A program made the translations under genes and the position numbers. Positions 19,824 to 27,945 of a DNA stretch of 64,000 nucleotides are shown piece after piece. This DNA comes from Unio delphinus (taxonomy: Eukaryota > Mollusca > Bivalvia > Unionida > Unionidae): assembly GCA_029339505.1 (NCBI GenBank), contig JAQISU010000189.1, positions 1,804,501 through 1,868,500 of the forward strand. Reading direction: 5' to 3'. The notes beneath the pieces were generated by a model that saw only the letters and a list, made by a program, of their open reading frames with translations, was not told the DNA's origin and did no database searches. Each line of letters starts with the position of its first letter. Positions within the stretch are counted from its first letter, which is position 1.

Positions 19824-21206
19824 ATGTTTAAACAACAAAATGATCCTGCATTTGACATAGATGCCCCAGTGTTAAAAAATGATTCTGTGGGAAATTATCA
19901 ATTCTTTGCCTATCACGCAATAGATCCTAAAGCTCGAGCTCGAATTGAACTTCAAGTTCAAGATACCAGTAAATACTTTTTACCTTGTGAGGCGTTTATT
20001 GAGATTGAAGGAGAAATTGTAACTAATGTAATAGCTAATACAGCCTACGCAGCTGATGTTAAGGTTGGATTTGTTAATAACGGTGTGATGGCTCTATTTG
20101 AAAGTGCACGATATCTTCTAGATGGAAAAGAGATTGAATCTATTGAACGTGAGGTTGATATCGCAACAACGATAGTCGGACTAGCAAGATATTCTGATGA
20201 TTTTACCAGATCATCTGGTCCATCAATGATGTTTGCGAAAGATACATCTGATCATGCTGATAATAGCCCAGTTACGATAGGAGCTCCTGTTTTTACTGGG
20301 GCTGCTGGAGCTGCTGGTACTATTAGTAATACTGTTTTAAATAATAACCCAAATTTTAATCTAGGATTTGCAACTCGTGTAGGAATGTTAGGAGGAGAAC
20401 GACGAAAATTCTCTTGTGCAATTCCACTACACCACATATTTGGATTTTGTAGAAATGTTAGGAAAGTTATTTACGGAGCAAAACATACAATTGCGTTGAC
20501 GCGGCGAAGTGATGATAATGCCGCAATTTGGCGTACCGGTGGTGCTGCAGGTAAAGTTAATTTGAGTAAGTTGACTCTCTGGATGCCCGTGATGACACCG
20601 TCGTTGGCTGCTGAGCAAAGATTGATATCATTTATGGAAACAGGTGGGAAAACTCTGCTAAATTGGTTAACTGTGTCCACAGATACTAAGGAGGATAATG
20701 TTGCTGATACATTTACATGGCACCTAGCGTCTAAAAGTGGAGTTTCAGCACCACGTCATATATTTATTGCGTTACAAGATCGAAATCGATTAAATGATCA
20801 AACACGTTCCCATATGATATTTGATCAACTTGGAGTTAAAGAGGTCTCACTAAGAATAAATGGCCAACAAGAACCAACTGAAGAAATACAACTAAATTAT
20901 GATGAAAATAATATTGCTAGAGTTTATCATAGACTACTTTCATTTATGAGTCGTGATCAAAATGTTGATACTGGTTTGCAAATATCACAGTTGGATTTTA
21001 AGAGTTTATATCCAATCTATTATTTCTCGTTGACACATCTTGATATGATGAAACAATCCCTCATTGATATATATTTCCGGGCTCGTATAGCACCAGCTGG
21101 TGTTGATTACAGAGCAATAGCTGTAATTTTAAGTGATAAATCGATGTTACTTGAAGGAGTTGGTGGAAGAATGAGACTAATTGATGCGCCAGTGGAAAAT
21201 CTTTAA
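19824..21206 (+). CDS. Major capsid protein, double jelly-roll (Polinton type)
   Basis: 460 residues, within the range of Polinton capsid proteins. Features I recognise from the family are LLDGKEIESIEREVD in the first half, IPLHHIFGFC (200-209), the following KVIYGAKHTIALTRRSD, and TLWMPVMTPS (251-260). Further on are a beta-rich region and FSLTHLDMMKQ (401-411). It forms the trimeric capsomers of the shell. The start at 19824 is the first ATG after the promoter motif; the open frame upstream has only a TTG and overlaps the previous gene. Intact. Next come the pX-like and protease genes, as in a packaged virion operon. Confidence 0.93.
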   Translation: MFKQQNDPAFDIDAPVLKNDSVGNYQFFAYHAIDPKARARIELQVQDTSKYFLPCEAFIEIEGEIVTNVIANTAYAADVKVGFVNNGVMALFESARYLLDGKEIESIEREVDIATTIVGLARYSDDFTRSSGPSMMFAKDTSDHADNSPVTIGAPVFTGAAGAAGTISNTVLNNNPNFNLGFATRVGMLGGERRKFSCAIPLHHIFGFCRNVRKVIYGAKHTIALTRRSDDNAAIWRTGGAAGKVNLSKLTLWMPVMTPSLAAEQRLISFMETGGKTLLNWLTVSTDTKEDNVADTFTWHLASKSGVSAPRHIFIALQDRNRLNDQTRSHMIFDQLGVKEVSLRINGQQEPTEEIQLNYDENNIARVYHRLLSFMSRDQNVDTGLQISQLDFKSLYPIYYFSLTHLDMMKQSLIDIYFRARIAPAGVDYRAIAVILSDKSMLLEGVGGRMRLIDAPVENL

Positions 21207-21210
21207 GTAA

Positions 21211-21225
21211 AAATTCTTCGAATTT
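21211..21225 (+). terminator. Hairpin after the capsid gene (AAATTC-TTC-GAATTT)
   Basis: Perfect 6-bp inverted repeat 4 nt after the capsid stop. It may mark transcript ending or be part of the next promoter region. Confidence 0.35.
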
Positions 21226-21241
21226 CTCTTTAAAAATAAAT

Positions 21242-21277
21242 TTTTACAATTAAAAATTACAATATGTTTTACAATAA
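21242..21277 (+). promoter_or_regulatory. 17-nt virion-gene motif before the pX-like gene
   Basis: TTTTACAATTAAAAATT starts at 21242, 36 nt before the ATG at 21278. ACAATATGTTTTACAATAA lies between motif and start; its TGTTTTACA core is shared with the hairpin at 19288. Confidence 0.7.
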
Positions 21278-21724
21278 ATGCCATATAACACTGTAAATGT
21301 ATCACTGACCGAGGGTCAAGTAAAGAAATTAAAATCAAAATCAGCAAAAGAATTTGGAACTACAATAACACTAAAACTAGCACAATTAAGTGGAGGAACA
21401 CATAAGTTATCACTAACAGATCGACAAGTAAAAAATTTAAATGATGCAGTTAAAAATGGAAAAGGTGTTCAGTTTGACCTTTCTAAAGGAGCAATTGCTA
21501 ATATGATTAAAACTGGTGGTATATTTCCACTATTTGCTGCGATTCCAGCGTTGATTGCCGCCGCTGCACCAGCAATTGCAAAGGCTGCAGCACTTGGAGC
21601 TGTTGGAACTGCTGCAGGAATTGCTCTGAAAAAGGCAACTGGACAAGGAATAGGACAAAAAAAAAGAGGAAAAGGATTAAGACTAGGACGACCAACCGGA
21701 AAGGGTCTTCGATTAGGACGATAA
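21278..21724 (+). CDS. Adintovirus pX-like hydrophobic virion protein
   Basis: 148 residues. Two short repeats of a VSLTEGQVKKL / LSLTDRQVKNL type precede a hydrophobic Ala-rich segment (GGIFPLFAAIPALIAAAAPA, about 86-105) and a basic tail with a duplicated GKGLRLGR. The order of amphipathic repeats, then GG(I/F)xPL(L/F)A, then an Ala-rich helix is familiar from Polinton and adintovirus proteins compared with adenoviral pX. A membrane-active or core role is likely. It starts at ATG 21278 after the shared motif and is followed 44 bp later by the protease gene. Intact. Confidence 0.8.
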   Translation: MPYNTVNVSLTEGQVKKLKSKSAKEFGTTITLKLAQLSGGTHKLSLTDRQVKNLNDAVKNGKGVQFDLSKGAIANMIKTGGIFPLFAAIPALIAAAAPAIAKAAALGAVGTAAGIALKKATGQGIGQKKRGKGLRLGRPTGKGLRLGR

Positions 21725-21768
21725 ATATAAAAAATTCTGAAGAAGGAAATTTGAAGAATTTCATACCG

Positions 21769-22200
21769 ATGTCAAATTTTGATTTAATTGACGCAGTTGA
21801 AAAATCTAAACTTACCAAATATCCAATAAAACATTTCAGAGGTGTATTTATGAGAGATCAATTACCTAATACTCCACAAATTCCAGAAACTGGGATAATT
21901 AATTTAGATAATAGTAATGGACCTGGAACTCATTGGGTTGGATATATGATTGATCCGCGAGGAATTGTTTATTTCGATTCATATGGGTTACCACCTCCAG
22001 TTGAGTTTTATAAGTATATAAAGAAATTCAAGATTCCAACTTGGTACTCAACGTTACCGACACAAACTATAGGCGATCCACCAATTTGTGGTAATGAAGT
22101 ATTAAATGTGTTAATAAAAATTTCATCATCAAAAAAACCACCACATATAACAGTAAATGAATATACTAGTAGTAGAAACGCTAATATTTTCTCGAATTAA
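21769..22200 (+). CDS. Adenain-like cysteine protease (C5 / Ulp1 fold)
   Basis: 143 residues from ATG 21769; the frame extends upstream only to a TTG. The catalytic set is intact: H55 (GTHWVGY), D70 (YFDSYGLPPP), Q99 and C107 (CGNEVL). The opening FRGVFMRDQLP and GIINLDNSNGPGTHWV are standard for Polinton proteases. It should cut structural precursors during maturation, as adenovirus protease does; candidate sites are visible in neighbouring virion proteins. The usual CGxxC is CGNEV here, so the second Cys seen in many relatives is absent. It lies 22 bp before the fibre-like gene. Confidence 0.92.
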   Translation: MSNFDLIDAVEKSKLTKYPIKHFRGVFMRDQLPNTPQIPETGIINLDNSNGPGTHWVGYMIDPRGIVYFDSYGLPPPVEFYKYIKKFKIPTWYSTLPTQTIGDPPICGNEVLNVLIKISSSKKPPHITVNEYTSSRNANIFSN

Positions 22201-22222
22201 AAACTTTAAAAAGATTTTATAT

Positions 22223-23509
22223 ATGTCTGTCGATATTTGGGGAAGATCACAAAAAGAAAAAGTAAAGGAGGATAAAACTATTGATGATAGTGTAAAAAAA
22301 ATAATTAGAGATGAACTCGCTAATAATTTTAACTTAGTTGAGATAGATCCAGGAGAATTAGTTGTATTTCAAGATAAACAAGGAAAATTAAGATCAAGTA
22401 ATCTATCACTTGACGATCTCTTAACAAAACAACCGACTGCAGATGATGATTCTATTGTAGTATTTAAAAAGGGTAAACTTGAACCAAGTTATAAGATTAC
22501 AGATTTCTCAGATAAATTTGATAGTATTGTCACACTAGAGGCGAATATAAGAGCCTCGATAGCTAATCAAGGAACATTAAGAACTGATTTTGATAGTCAT
22601 ATAACTAAATTTGATACACATGTAATTAGTTTTGATAAACATGAAATTGACTATAACAGTCATGTAACTAAGTTTGAATCGTTAAAGAGAAATTTTGATA
22701 AAATTAGTGAGGTACTTGATAAATTAGTAGAAACTAACATCAGAACTGCTAAACCTAAGGATTTTAAAACATTATTAGAAGGATTAACTACTATTAAAAA
22801 AATCACTGATGATATAACTGCTATTTATAATCAACTAGGAGTTTGGAACATCCCTCAAACCGTTTCTGAATCACTCGCGATTAATAAGAAATCGACCGAG
22901 GACAACATTAAGGCTATTGAGGATATTAAAACAAATCTAAAGAAATCTACAGATGATATAGTTACCATTACAAAACAAATAGGTGTTGTTCGTGAAGATA
23001 AATCATTTTCAGATTTAATTACTATCAATAAGAAATCTATTGATGACAATAAGAAATCTATTGAGGATATTAAAACAATTACTGACTCGGTCAAAGAAGA
23101 TTTTCCTAAAATAGCTTCCAGACTCGATAAAATAAAAATTCCTAATGAGGCGAGTTATATTAAAAATCTTGTGTATGTAGTTGAAAAAGGATCGCGTACA
23201 TATCAAAGAAGAGAAGATGGAGGTTATAGTGTTATCCCCCCCGATGAAATAAAATTATTTGACGCTAATAGAGTTAATGGAATTTATAGATTTTCAATAG
23301 CTTCTGAACATCAATTTGATATTAATATAAATTATTCTAGTATAAACTACAAAGGACTTAATACAGTATTAATACTTATTGATAATATACCAGAAAAAGG
23401 AGGTCCATATAATGATTCACATACAATTACTGTTACTATTAAATCAGTTAGTAACACTATACTTAGAACAAAAATAAGATGGGTTTTTGAATATGTATCT
23501 GAATTATAG
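22223..23509 (+). CDS. Fibre-like coiled-coil protein
   Basis: 428 residues from the ATG at 22223, directly after TTTTATAT; upstream in-frame codons overlap the protease gene and are rejected. After a 90-residue head comes a long helical rod of about 220 residues with repeated phrases (SHITKFDTHVISFDKHE, then NKKSTEDNIKAIEDIKT and NKKSIDDNKKSIEDIKT). A beta-rich C-terminal domain of about 110 residues follows (GIYRFSIASEHQFDININYS). A rod plus globular tip suggests a trimeric host-attachment fibre or spike, but I recognise no family and the role is inferred. The internal duplications suggest the rod can change length. Confidence 0.65.
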   Translation: MSVDIWGRSQKEKVKEDKTIDDSVKKIIRDELANNFNLVEIDPGELVVFQDKQGKLRSSNLSLDDLLTKQPTADDDSIVVFKKGKLEPSYKITDFSDKFDSIVTLEANIRASIANQGTLRTDFDSHITKFDTHVISFDKHEIDYNSHVTKFESLKRNFDKISEVLDKLVETNIRTAKPKDFKTLLEGLTTIKKITDDITAIYNQLGVWNIPQTVSESLAINKKSTEDNIKAIEDIKTNLKKSTDDIVTITKQIGVVREDKSFSDLITINKKSIDDNKKSIEDIKTITDSVKEDFPKIASRLDKIKIPNEASYIKNLVYVVEKGSRTYQRREDGGYSVIPPDEIKLFDANRVNGIYRFSIASEHQFDININYSSINYKGLNTVLILIDNIPEKGGPYNDSHTITVTIKSVSNTILRTKIRWVFEYVSEL

Positions 23510-23524
23510 AAATATGAAATATTT

Positions 23525-23543
23525 AGAAATACTTTGTATTTCT
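23525..23543 (+). promoter_or_regulatory. Pre-start hairpin AGAAATA-CTTTG-TATTTCT
   Basis: Perfect 7-bp inverted repeat with 5-nt loop, ending 6 nt before the ATG at 23550. Same geometry as the hairpin at 19288. Confidence 0.55.
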
Positions 23544-23549
23544 TAATAA

Positions 23550-24089
23550 ATGTCACAAGATTTTAATATTTCACCATCTCAGTATCGTTATGACACAATA
23601 TTGAAGTATCAACAACAATTAGAAGAGTTTATAAATACTTATACAGTAAAAAAGAAAAAATATCAAAGAAGAATTACTGCGTTGGATATAACTATTTATA
23701 CTATATCAGGAATTATTGTAGGTACTGGAATAGTATTATCTTCTGTTACTATGACAGCTCCAGTTGTAATTCCAATTGTGATTTCTGCGGTAACAACATT
23801 AACAGGTATCTTTACAGGTGTTTCAAATAAACTTTCATCATGCTCCTCACATAAATTACGCAATTATACACTAAAATTAGATATAGCAACTAGCACATAT
23901 TCTGAGATAACAACATTACTATCTAAGGCGATAAGCGATAATGAAATAACTGAGAATGAATTTTCACATATTACTGATCGTTATAATTCTGCAATGAAGA
24001 AATTAAATGAAAATATATTAGATTTTAATAATATACATAATGAACTCAATAATCGAATCTCCAAAATATCAAATAACCAAAAAAAATAA
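23550..24089 (+). CDS. Two-helix membrane protein, SLATT-like layout
   Basis: 179 residues. The cytosolic-looking helical head ends in a basic patch (KKKKYQRR, 34-41). Two hydrophobic segments follow (about 44-66 and 70-92), then a helical tail with SDNEITENEFSHITDRYN (about 130-147). Proteins with this head, two membrane helices and a DNxIxxxEF tail are common near capsid genes of invertebrate Polintons. Possible roles are an inner virion membrane protein, a holin-like protein or an assembly factor; none is shown here. The 3' end overlaps the next gene by 50 bp in another frame. Confidence 0.7.
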   Translation: MSQDFNISPSQYRYDTILKYQQQLEEFINTYTVKKKKYQRRITALDITIYTISGIIVGTGIVLSSVTMTAPVVIPIVISAVTTLTGIFTGVSNKLSSCSSHKLRNYTLKLDIATSTYSEITTLLSKAISDNEITENEFSHITDRYNSAMKKLNENILDFNNIHNELNNRISKISNNQKK

Positions 24090-24417
24090 TTCAATTGTTT
24101 TCTCTTGGAAATCTCCAATCGAGTGGTATACTGTTGGAATATCACCTGGAATGTACACGATGAAAGAAATTAATTCGCAACTAAATAATAATATGTCTAT
24201 AATTATGGATGATGATAATTCTATACCAAAGATTATATTATCCCCCAACAATATATTTATAATATCCCCGGAACTTGTTATTGACATCTACCAGAGTAGT
24301 ATTAGATCGGTAATTGGGTGGCTAGATTCTCCAAATTTTGAAGATAGTATATTCCTAACAGAAGGTAATTACAGTATTGAAACTCATGATGAAGATGTAA
24401 AATATGATACTGATTAA
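24040..24417 (+). CDS. Short paralog of the penton/minor capsid N-terminal region
   Basis: 125 residues. Residues 30-94 align by eye with residues 85-152 of the next protein: WYTVGISPGMYTMKEIN against WQIVYLPTGSYEIEDIR, and DIYQSSIRSVIGW (82-94) against DIYRSSIRTVLGW (140-152). The acidic end (HDEDVKYDTD) is unique. ATG 24040 overlaps the preceding gene by 50 bp, suggesting coupled or leaky translation. It looks like a duplicated, shortened minor capsid gene that remained open, perhaps a second vertex or cement subunit. Confidence 0.75.
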   Translation: MNSIIESPKYQITKKNNSIVFSWKSPIEWYTVGISPGMYTMKEINSQLNNNMSIIMDDDNSIPKIILSPNNIFIISPELVIDIYQSSIRSVIGWLDSPNFEDSIFLTEGNYSIETHDEDVKYDTD

Positions 24418-24434
24418 ATTTTAATCTCTCTAGA

Positions 24435-24468
24435 TTTTACAATTAAAAATTATAAAATATTTTATAAT
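24435..24468 (+). promoter_or_regulatory. 17-nt virion-gene motif before the penton-like gene
   Basis: TTTTACAATTAAAAATT starts at 24435, 34 nt before the ATG at 24469. The palindrome TTATAAAATATTTTATAA lies between motif and ATG. Confidence 0.7.
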
Positions 24469-25857
24469 ATGCAACAGGAATTACTCCAACAAATAGTAGA
24501 AAACACTACTCCTATTAAAACAGAGACGATCATAATATCAACAAAAAAACCTGAATTTAGTGTAAATTTTCCTTCTCCAATTCCAGTAAGAGAACTCGCG
24601 TTAGCCAAGTTGCGGGTATATAATAGTTGGCCTAATATTAGATCGACAACATATGGTAGTCAACAACCAAATAATTCACTTATGTTTGCAAATAAAAATA
24701 AAGAAGATGGCACTCCAGACTGGCAAATTGTGTACTTACCAACTGGTTCATATGAAATTGAAGATATCAGAGATGAATTTGAACGTAGAATAAAATCTAT
24801 AACTAATGAAGAAAAAAAAATAGTAATTGATGTTCATCAACCTACATTATCATCAACAATTACGATCTCAGAAGGATACTCTGTAGATATTTATCGTAGT
24901 AGTATAAGAACAGTACTAGGTTGGCCTAATGAATCACCTATTGAAAAATTTAATATACCAGAACCTAAAAAATCTGATTATATTACTAATGAAATAGGAC
25001 CTGATAATCCAGCAAAAAGTTATAGGAGATTTGATCAAATAAATTTTACACAAAAACCTAAACCTGAATCTAATAAAGGAATTCCACTTTTCACTGATAG
25101 TTTACCTAATGATGACCTTTACTATAAAGGCGAAAGTTATTTTCATATAGCGAAAATCGCCTTCAATTTAGATCTGATGATTAAAGATTTTAATTTATTA
25201 CTACCGTCATTAAAATCTGGTAAACTCACTAAAGATGAATTTATTAGTGTTGTAGCTGCTGCAAATAAAATTATTAGTGATATGAAAACATTTTATTCAA
25301 GATTTAGAAATGTGATAACTGATGAAAATTCTCCGTTATCACATACACCTCATGGAATGAAATATAAAGAAATTATAGGAAAAGACCCAAATTGGGAAGT
25401 TCCTGGATTTCATCCAAATTTTTTACAAGAGAAACTTAACGATGCTATCAATGAAGGGTTTCAGGGCATTTATGATACATGGTCAACAAAAAAACAACAA
25501 CTAGAAGTAATTCTTAAACATAATAATGGAGCAAACGGAGATGGAAGACATATTGCACCTGGTAACGTAAATATATCTTCAGTAATTGCAATAAATTTAG
25601 TATGTGACGCTGTTGAAGGAGGTTATCAAATTGATTTAGCAAGAACAAATCAAGCTCAACAAGGATATATTTTATATTCCTTTTCTCCCACAGTTTCTCC
25701 CGGTTACTTGTTAATAGAAGATCCAACTAATCTTGTTTATATGAGGACCCATAATAATTTACTAACTAAAATTAATTTTAAACTTACCGATCAAGCAAAT
25801 AATTTAATAGATCTACGTGATGAAGAGTTAGTTATTAGTTTATATGTGAGATCTTAA
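24469..25857 (+). CDS. Minor capsid (penton-like) protein
   Basis: 462 residues. The N-terminal region has the PTGSYEIEDIRDEF (91-104) and SSIRTVLGW (144-152) signatures I associate with the minor capsid protein of Polintons, which forms the fivefold vertices. A linker with YRRFDQINFTQKP and a helical middle follow. The C-terminal 100 residues are beta-rich (GYLLIEDPTNLVYMRTHN, NLIDLRDEELVISLYVRS), consistent with a jelly-roll strand order that I cannot verify. The start at 24469 follows the shared motif. It ends 12 bp before the stop of the convergent HTH gene. Longer than many relatives, perhaps through the middle insertion. Confidence 0.8.
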   Translation: MQQELLQQIVENTTPIKTETIIISTKKPEFSVNFPSPIPVRELALAKLRVYNSWPNIRSTTYGSQQPNNSLMFANKNKEDGTPDWQIVYLPTGSYEIEDIRDEFERRIKSITNEEKKIVIDVHQPTLSSTITISEGYSVDIYRSSIRTVLGWPNESPIEKFNIPEPKKSDYITNEIGPDNPAKSYRRFDQINFTQKPKPESNKGIPLFTDSLPNDDLYYKGESYFHIAKIAFNLDLMIKDFNLLLPSLKSGKLTKDEFISVVAAANKIISDMKTFYSRFRNVITDENSPLSHTPHGMKYKEIIGKDPNWEVPGFHPNFLQEKLNDAINEGFQGIYDTWSTKKQQLEVILKHNNGANGDGRHIAPGNVNISSVIAINLVCDAVEGGYQIDLARTNQAQQGYILYSFSPTVSPGYLLIEDPTNLVYMRTHNNLLTKINFKLTDQANNLIDLRDEELVISLYVRS

Positions 25858-25869
25858 GGATTTCTATTA

Positions 25870-26481
25870 TTATTTTCCTAATAATTTCTCTGACATTATT
25901 TGTTCAACAGATTTTTTACCTAATATCTCAGATTTTAAATCAGTAACAACTATATCAGCAGTAGTAGGTTTTTCTAATTTAGTAAGTTTATCCTCCTTTT
26001 GTTGTACTTTCTTCTCCAACTTAGAAATTTTTTCATTAAGTGATTTATTTCTCTTTATTAATGCATCATAAACCTCTTGATTAATCTTAACTTTACCAAC
26101 TTCTTCCTCTAATGATTTTAGTAAATCAATATCTCTAAGTGTTTTAATTAATAATTTATAACCCTCTTTTCTAGCATTTTCCACTAATTTTATTTCATTA
26201 ACGTATTCTTTTAATCTTTCACATTTCTCCTCATATTCTCCTTTTTTTTTCGCATTTTCTTTGTCTATATCAGAAATATATCTAGTTAAATTTGCTCCTC
26301 GTTCGGTTCCAACATATCCTGCGATAAACTTTTCGTTAGGGTTAAAATCTTTCCATATTTTATATACACGAGTAAGCGAAATCCCGTATTGTTTTGCTAT
26401 ATCAATTGGTCTCTTATTTGCACGTGATTTAATAATATCTTGTTCGTCGGCGGCCGTTAAATATCTTCCTCGGTTTGGCAT
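25870..26481 (-). CDS. Helix-turn-helix / coiled-coil protein, possible regulator
   Basis: 203 residues from ATG 26481; the longer frame to 26526 would add a hydrophobic stretch from a non-ATG codon and is unlikely. N-terminal MPNRGRYLTAADEQDIIKS then PIDIAKQYGISLTRVYKIWK is a clear resolvase/transposase-type helix-turn-helix. Residues about 80-180 form a long charged coiled coil (ISKLEKKVQQKEDKLTKLEK). It could be an element-specific transcription regulator or terminus-binding protein. It is the only gene at the right end and points inward. No known family named. Confidence 0.7.
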   Translation of the reverse strand: MPNRGRYLTAADEQDIIKSRANKRPIDIAKQYGISLTRVYKIWKDFNPNEKFIAGYVGTERGANLTRYISDIDKENAKKKGEYEEKCERLKEYVNEIKLVENARKEGYKLLIKTLRDIDLLKSLEEEVGKVKINQEVYDALIKRNKSLNEKISKLEKKVQQKEDKLTKLEKPTTADIVVTDLKSEILGKKSVEQIMSEKLLGK

Positions 26482-26864
26482 AAATATATAGAGTAATATT
26501 ATTTTATAAAAAAAATAATTATTCATAAAAATATTACCGTAATTTTTTTATGTATATTTTTTGTAATAATTATATACAAATAATTATATCTAGTAAATGT
26601 TTAAAAATAACTCATATGAGGTATAAATAACTTATTTAGTAATGAGTAAAATGATAATTTATTTTGTAACACATAAGTAACGACGTTTTAACGCCTCTAT
26701 CGGATATTAATGTTAAGATAAAAACACTAGTTACTCAACGTATTATTAATGTATTGTTAAATTATCAAATTATTCATTATCAACTATAGTTACTTATTCA
26801 TATTTATTTAATACAATTATTTATTATTATTACTCATAAATAAATTTCTTCATAAAAGTTACGG
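26482..26864. other. Right subterminal non-coding region
   Basis: Very AT-rich 380 bp between the HTH start and the right terminal repeat. AGTTAC/GTAACT-type words recur at 26676-26681, 26729-26735, 26788-26794 and 26857-26862. No open frame of note. It may hold the HTH promoter and terminus-binding sites. Confidence 0.5.
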
Positions 26865-27076
26865 TAATATTTTTTATAGATAATTGTTACTTAATAATAA
26901 ATAATATTATTTATATAAAAAAACTACACACCATAAACCAAAAATCACTAAGTCTCAGAATGGCGAAATACGTGTTAGCGATTTTTTGTTAAGTCTCAGA
27001 TTGATGAATGGAGACTTAAAGTTGCAAAATGAGGTCGGATTTTTTAGTAAAAGTGAAGCTCGACTCCTCTGCTGCT
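26865..27076 (-). repeat. Polinton right terminal inverted repeat, 212 bp
   Basis: Reverse complement matches 11313-11524 base for base as far as I can read, ending GCTGCT at 27076. Identity breaks at the inner edge (TATTA then AG on the left, CC on the right). Confidence 0.95.
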
Positions 27077-27081
27077 ATTGA
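27077..27081. repeat. Target-site duplication, right copy (ATTGA)
   Basis: Direct repeat of 11308-11312, immediately outside the terminal repeat. Confidence 0.8.
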
Positions 27082-27849
27082 TCTATAATTGAATTGCTAC
27101 TCTTTATCTCTAATTATCATTCGTTCGATTAATCTAGATTTATCTAACGATCGCTGTTTTATTATCTGCATTATTGCTTTTTTGGTTATTTGTTTACAAT
27201 CTTTTTTCGAAGTGCTGTGTTTTAGGATTTATATTGATTTACAACAAAGGTGCAGGGGATGTTTTGATAGACCATGCTACATTGCTGTTAAATATTTTTG
27301 GTAGCTGTTGTGCTAGTTTGGGTTTAGACTGAATCAAGCACATTTCGTTTCAATAGCTTTTAACGGCGTTTTCATGGAGATGTAAGTCCGACTTTTGTAC
27401 GTCCCCTCCTGAACCAGCGATAAATATACACTCGTATCGTGATATCATTCTCCTGAGAACAAACCCCTTCAACGTGGCTTCTAATTGTAATCATTTCCTC
27501 AGCCAATTATTTGCAGGGTAAAACATGGATATCGTTAGAAAAAGGAAAAGAAACAATCTAAAGAAAAACATGTGTCATCCCAGTGGAGTTACATCTCGTT
27601 CACTACACGTGCTTAATACTTTGGTGGTGTTTTGAATATTTGATTTAATTTATATTTAATTTAATTTAGAAGTTTGTTTCATAATTGTTTTATTCCATTA
27701 CTTGGCATTGTAATGTAATTTTATTTACTAAATTTGACTTTTTCCAGAAGTTCGTTTTTAAGAAATTCAGTTCAGATTTTCGTAAACACTAACAATGGAA
27801 CTTTGAATCTAATGCTGACTTAGTTCCTGACCCTGATTCATGAGTGGAA
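27082..27849. other. Right flank of the Polinton, nothing recognised
   Basis: Host DNA with short chance open frames only. Confidence 0.55.

Positions 27850-27942
<93 letters not shown>
27850..27942. repeat. (AT)n microsatellite
   Basis: About 46 uninterrupted TA units. Confidence 0.98.

Positions 27943-27945
<3 letters not shown>

Larger units (their letters stand above)
11313..27076. mobile_element. Complete Polinton/Maverick (adintovirus-like) element
   Basis: About 15.76 kb bounded by 212-bp inverted repeats beginning AGCAGCAG and flanked by ATTGA. It encodes the expected set for this group: packaging ATPase, DDE integrase, B-type polymerase, double-jelly-roll capsid protein, penton-like minor capsid protein, adenain-like protease and pX-like protein. 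Added are a zinc-ribbon/PLA2 pair, HNH endonuclease, Cys/His-rich protein, fibre-like protein, membrane protein and HTH protein. Nearly all frames are open, genes are tightly packed, and the DNA is visibly more AT-rich than the flanks. Open genes plus apparently identical repeats suggest a recent insertion. Whether it forms virions cannot be told from sequence alone. Confidence 0.97.
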
